From: Streptococcus pseudopneumoniae
GTDB lineage: Bacteria; Bacillota; Bacilli; Lactobacillales; Streptococcaceae
Assembly (NCBI RefSeq): GCF_001074155.1
Contig: NZ_JUUZ01000025.1
Location: 1-53,009 of the forward strand
Reading direction: 5' to 3'
Length of the DNA stretch: 53,009 nt
The notes beneath the pieces are model-generated. The model was not told where the DNA came from and did not search any database. It saw only the letters and a list, made by a program, of their open reading frames with translations. A program made the translations under genes and the position numbers. Positions 52,935 through 53,009 of this stretch are shown in pieces. Positions within the stretch are counted from its first letter, which is position 1; each line of letters begins with the position of its first letter.

Positions 52935-53009
52935 ATGTTTCGATTAACCAATAAGTTGGCCATATCCAACTTAATTAAAAACCGCAAACTCTATTATCCG
53001 TTTGCTTTG
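52935..53009 (+). CDS. ABC transporter permease, start only (cut by window end)
   Basis: Twenty-five codons are visible, MFRLTNKLAISNLIKNRKLY and the next five residues. The basic, hydrophobic start fits an FtsX-type permease paired with the upstream ATPase, as in Bce-type peptide antibiotic transporters. The rest lies beyond the window. Confidence 0.7.
   Translation, partial: MFRLTNKLAISNLIKNRKLYYPFAL

Overview
The window is low-GC chromosomal DNA with a dense, operon-style gene layout and strong AGGAGG-type ribosome sites. The proteins (MnmE, PrfA, PrmC, GlyA, PvaA-like lysozyme, RlmCD, a speA-speE-CASDH-nspC-aguA-aguB polyamine operon, Tex, SprT) and a mef(E)/msr(D) macrolide-resistance operon fit the mitis group of Streptococcus (S. 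pneumoniae, S. mitis, S. oralis and relatives). From memory of pneumococcal gene order, the left block (mnmE to rlmCD) and the right block (polyamine operon, tex, ABC transporter) lie far apart in S. pneumoniae. The species may therefore be a relative of the pneumococcus, or the chromosome may be rearranged.

Layout. (1) 1-10812: housekeeping genes. mnmE and a 4-oxalocrotonate tautomerase read leftward. tdk-prfA-prmC-tsaC-like-GNAT-glyA-nucleoid protein-pvaA form a tight rightward series, followed by a secreted DUF1002 protein and rlmCD. (2) 10777-21881: an accretion island at the 3' end of rlmCD. It holds a Mega-type macrolide efflux module (leader peptide, mef(E), second leader peptide, msr(D)). 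It also holds a leftward SOS-like cassette (self-cleaving repressor, two small ORFs, a frameshifted umuC, a little-finger-like ORF, a YolD-like protein and a DUF5960 protein). Next come a ribbon-helix-helix regulator paired with an R2K-type ATP-grasp enzyme, a GNAT, an Rgg remnant fused by a scar to a clipped VOC gene, and a TfoX-like gene. Five copies of the rlmCD 3' end are scattered through it; three of them are followed by the same terminator. (3) 21978-37808: about 20 mostly small, mostly rightward accessory genes with few strong promoters: a CPBP protease, an NTase-like protein, a hydrolase, an ADP-ribosylglycohydrolase, DUF3601, a diacylglycerol-kinase-like protein, RDD, a DUF4300 lipoprotein, DUF1877, CbrC, an NTF2-like protein, DUF4261 and two related membrane proteins. 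Gene fragments lie between them. The block resembles an immunity or conflict gene collection without a visible toxin. (4) 37809-45095: a strong promoter makes a roughly 330-nt structured RNA ending in a perfect terminator, followed by the complete arginine-to-polyamine operon. (5) 45230-53009: zinc-ribbon and TPR proteins, a leftward permease pair, a tiny conserved-looking ORF, tex (apparently leaderless), sprT, a PspC-domain gene, and the start of an ABC transporter behind a tandem inverted-repeat operator.

How parts work together. RlmCD methylates 23S rRNA at positions that affect macrolide and ketolide action, and the element lodged at its 3' end carries macrolide efflux (Mef) and ribosome protection (MsrD), each behind its own leader peptide. 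The SOS-like repressor has a perfect 26-bp palindrome in its own promoter region and a second consensus promoter pointing at an attachment-site copy, which suggests damage-linked control of the element that brought it. The RHH regulator and the ATP-grasp gene share a 17-bp promoter motif, so they look like one self-regulated two-gene system. It is the best candidate here for an undescribed system, together with the structured RNA upstream of speA and the nested attachment scars.
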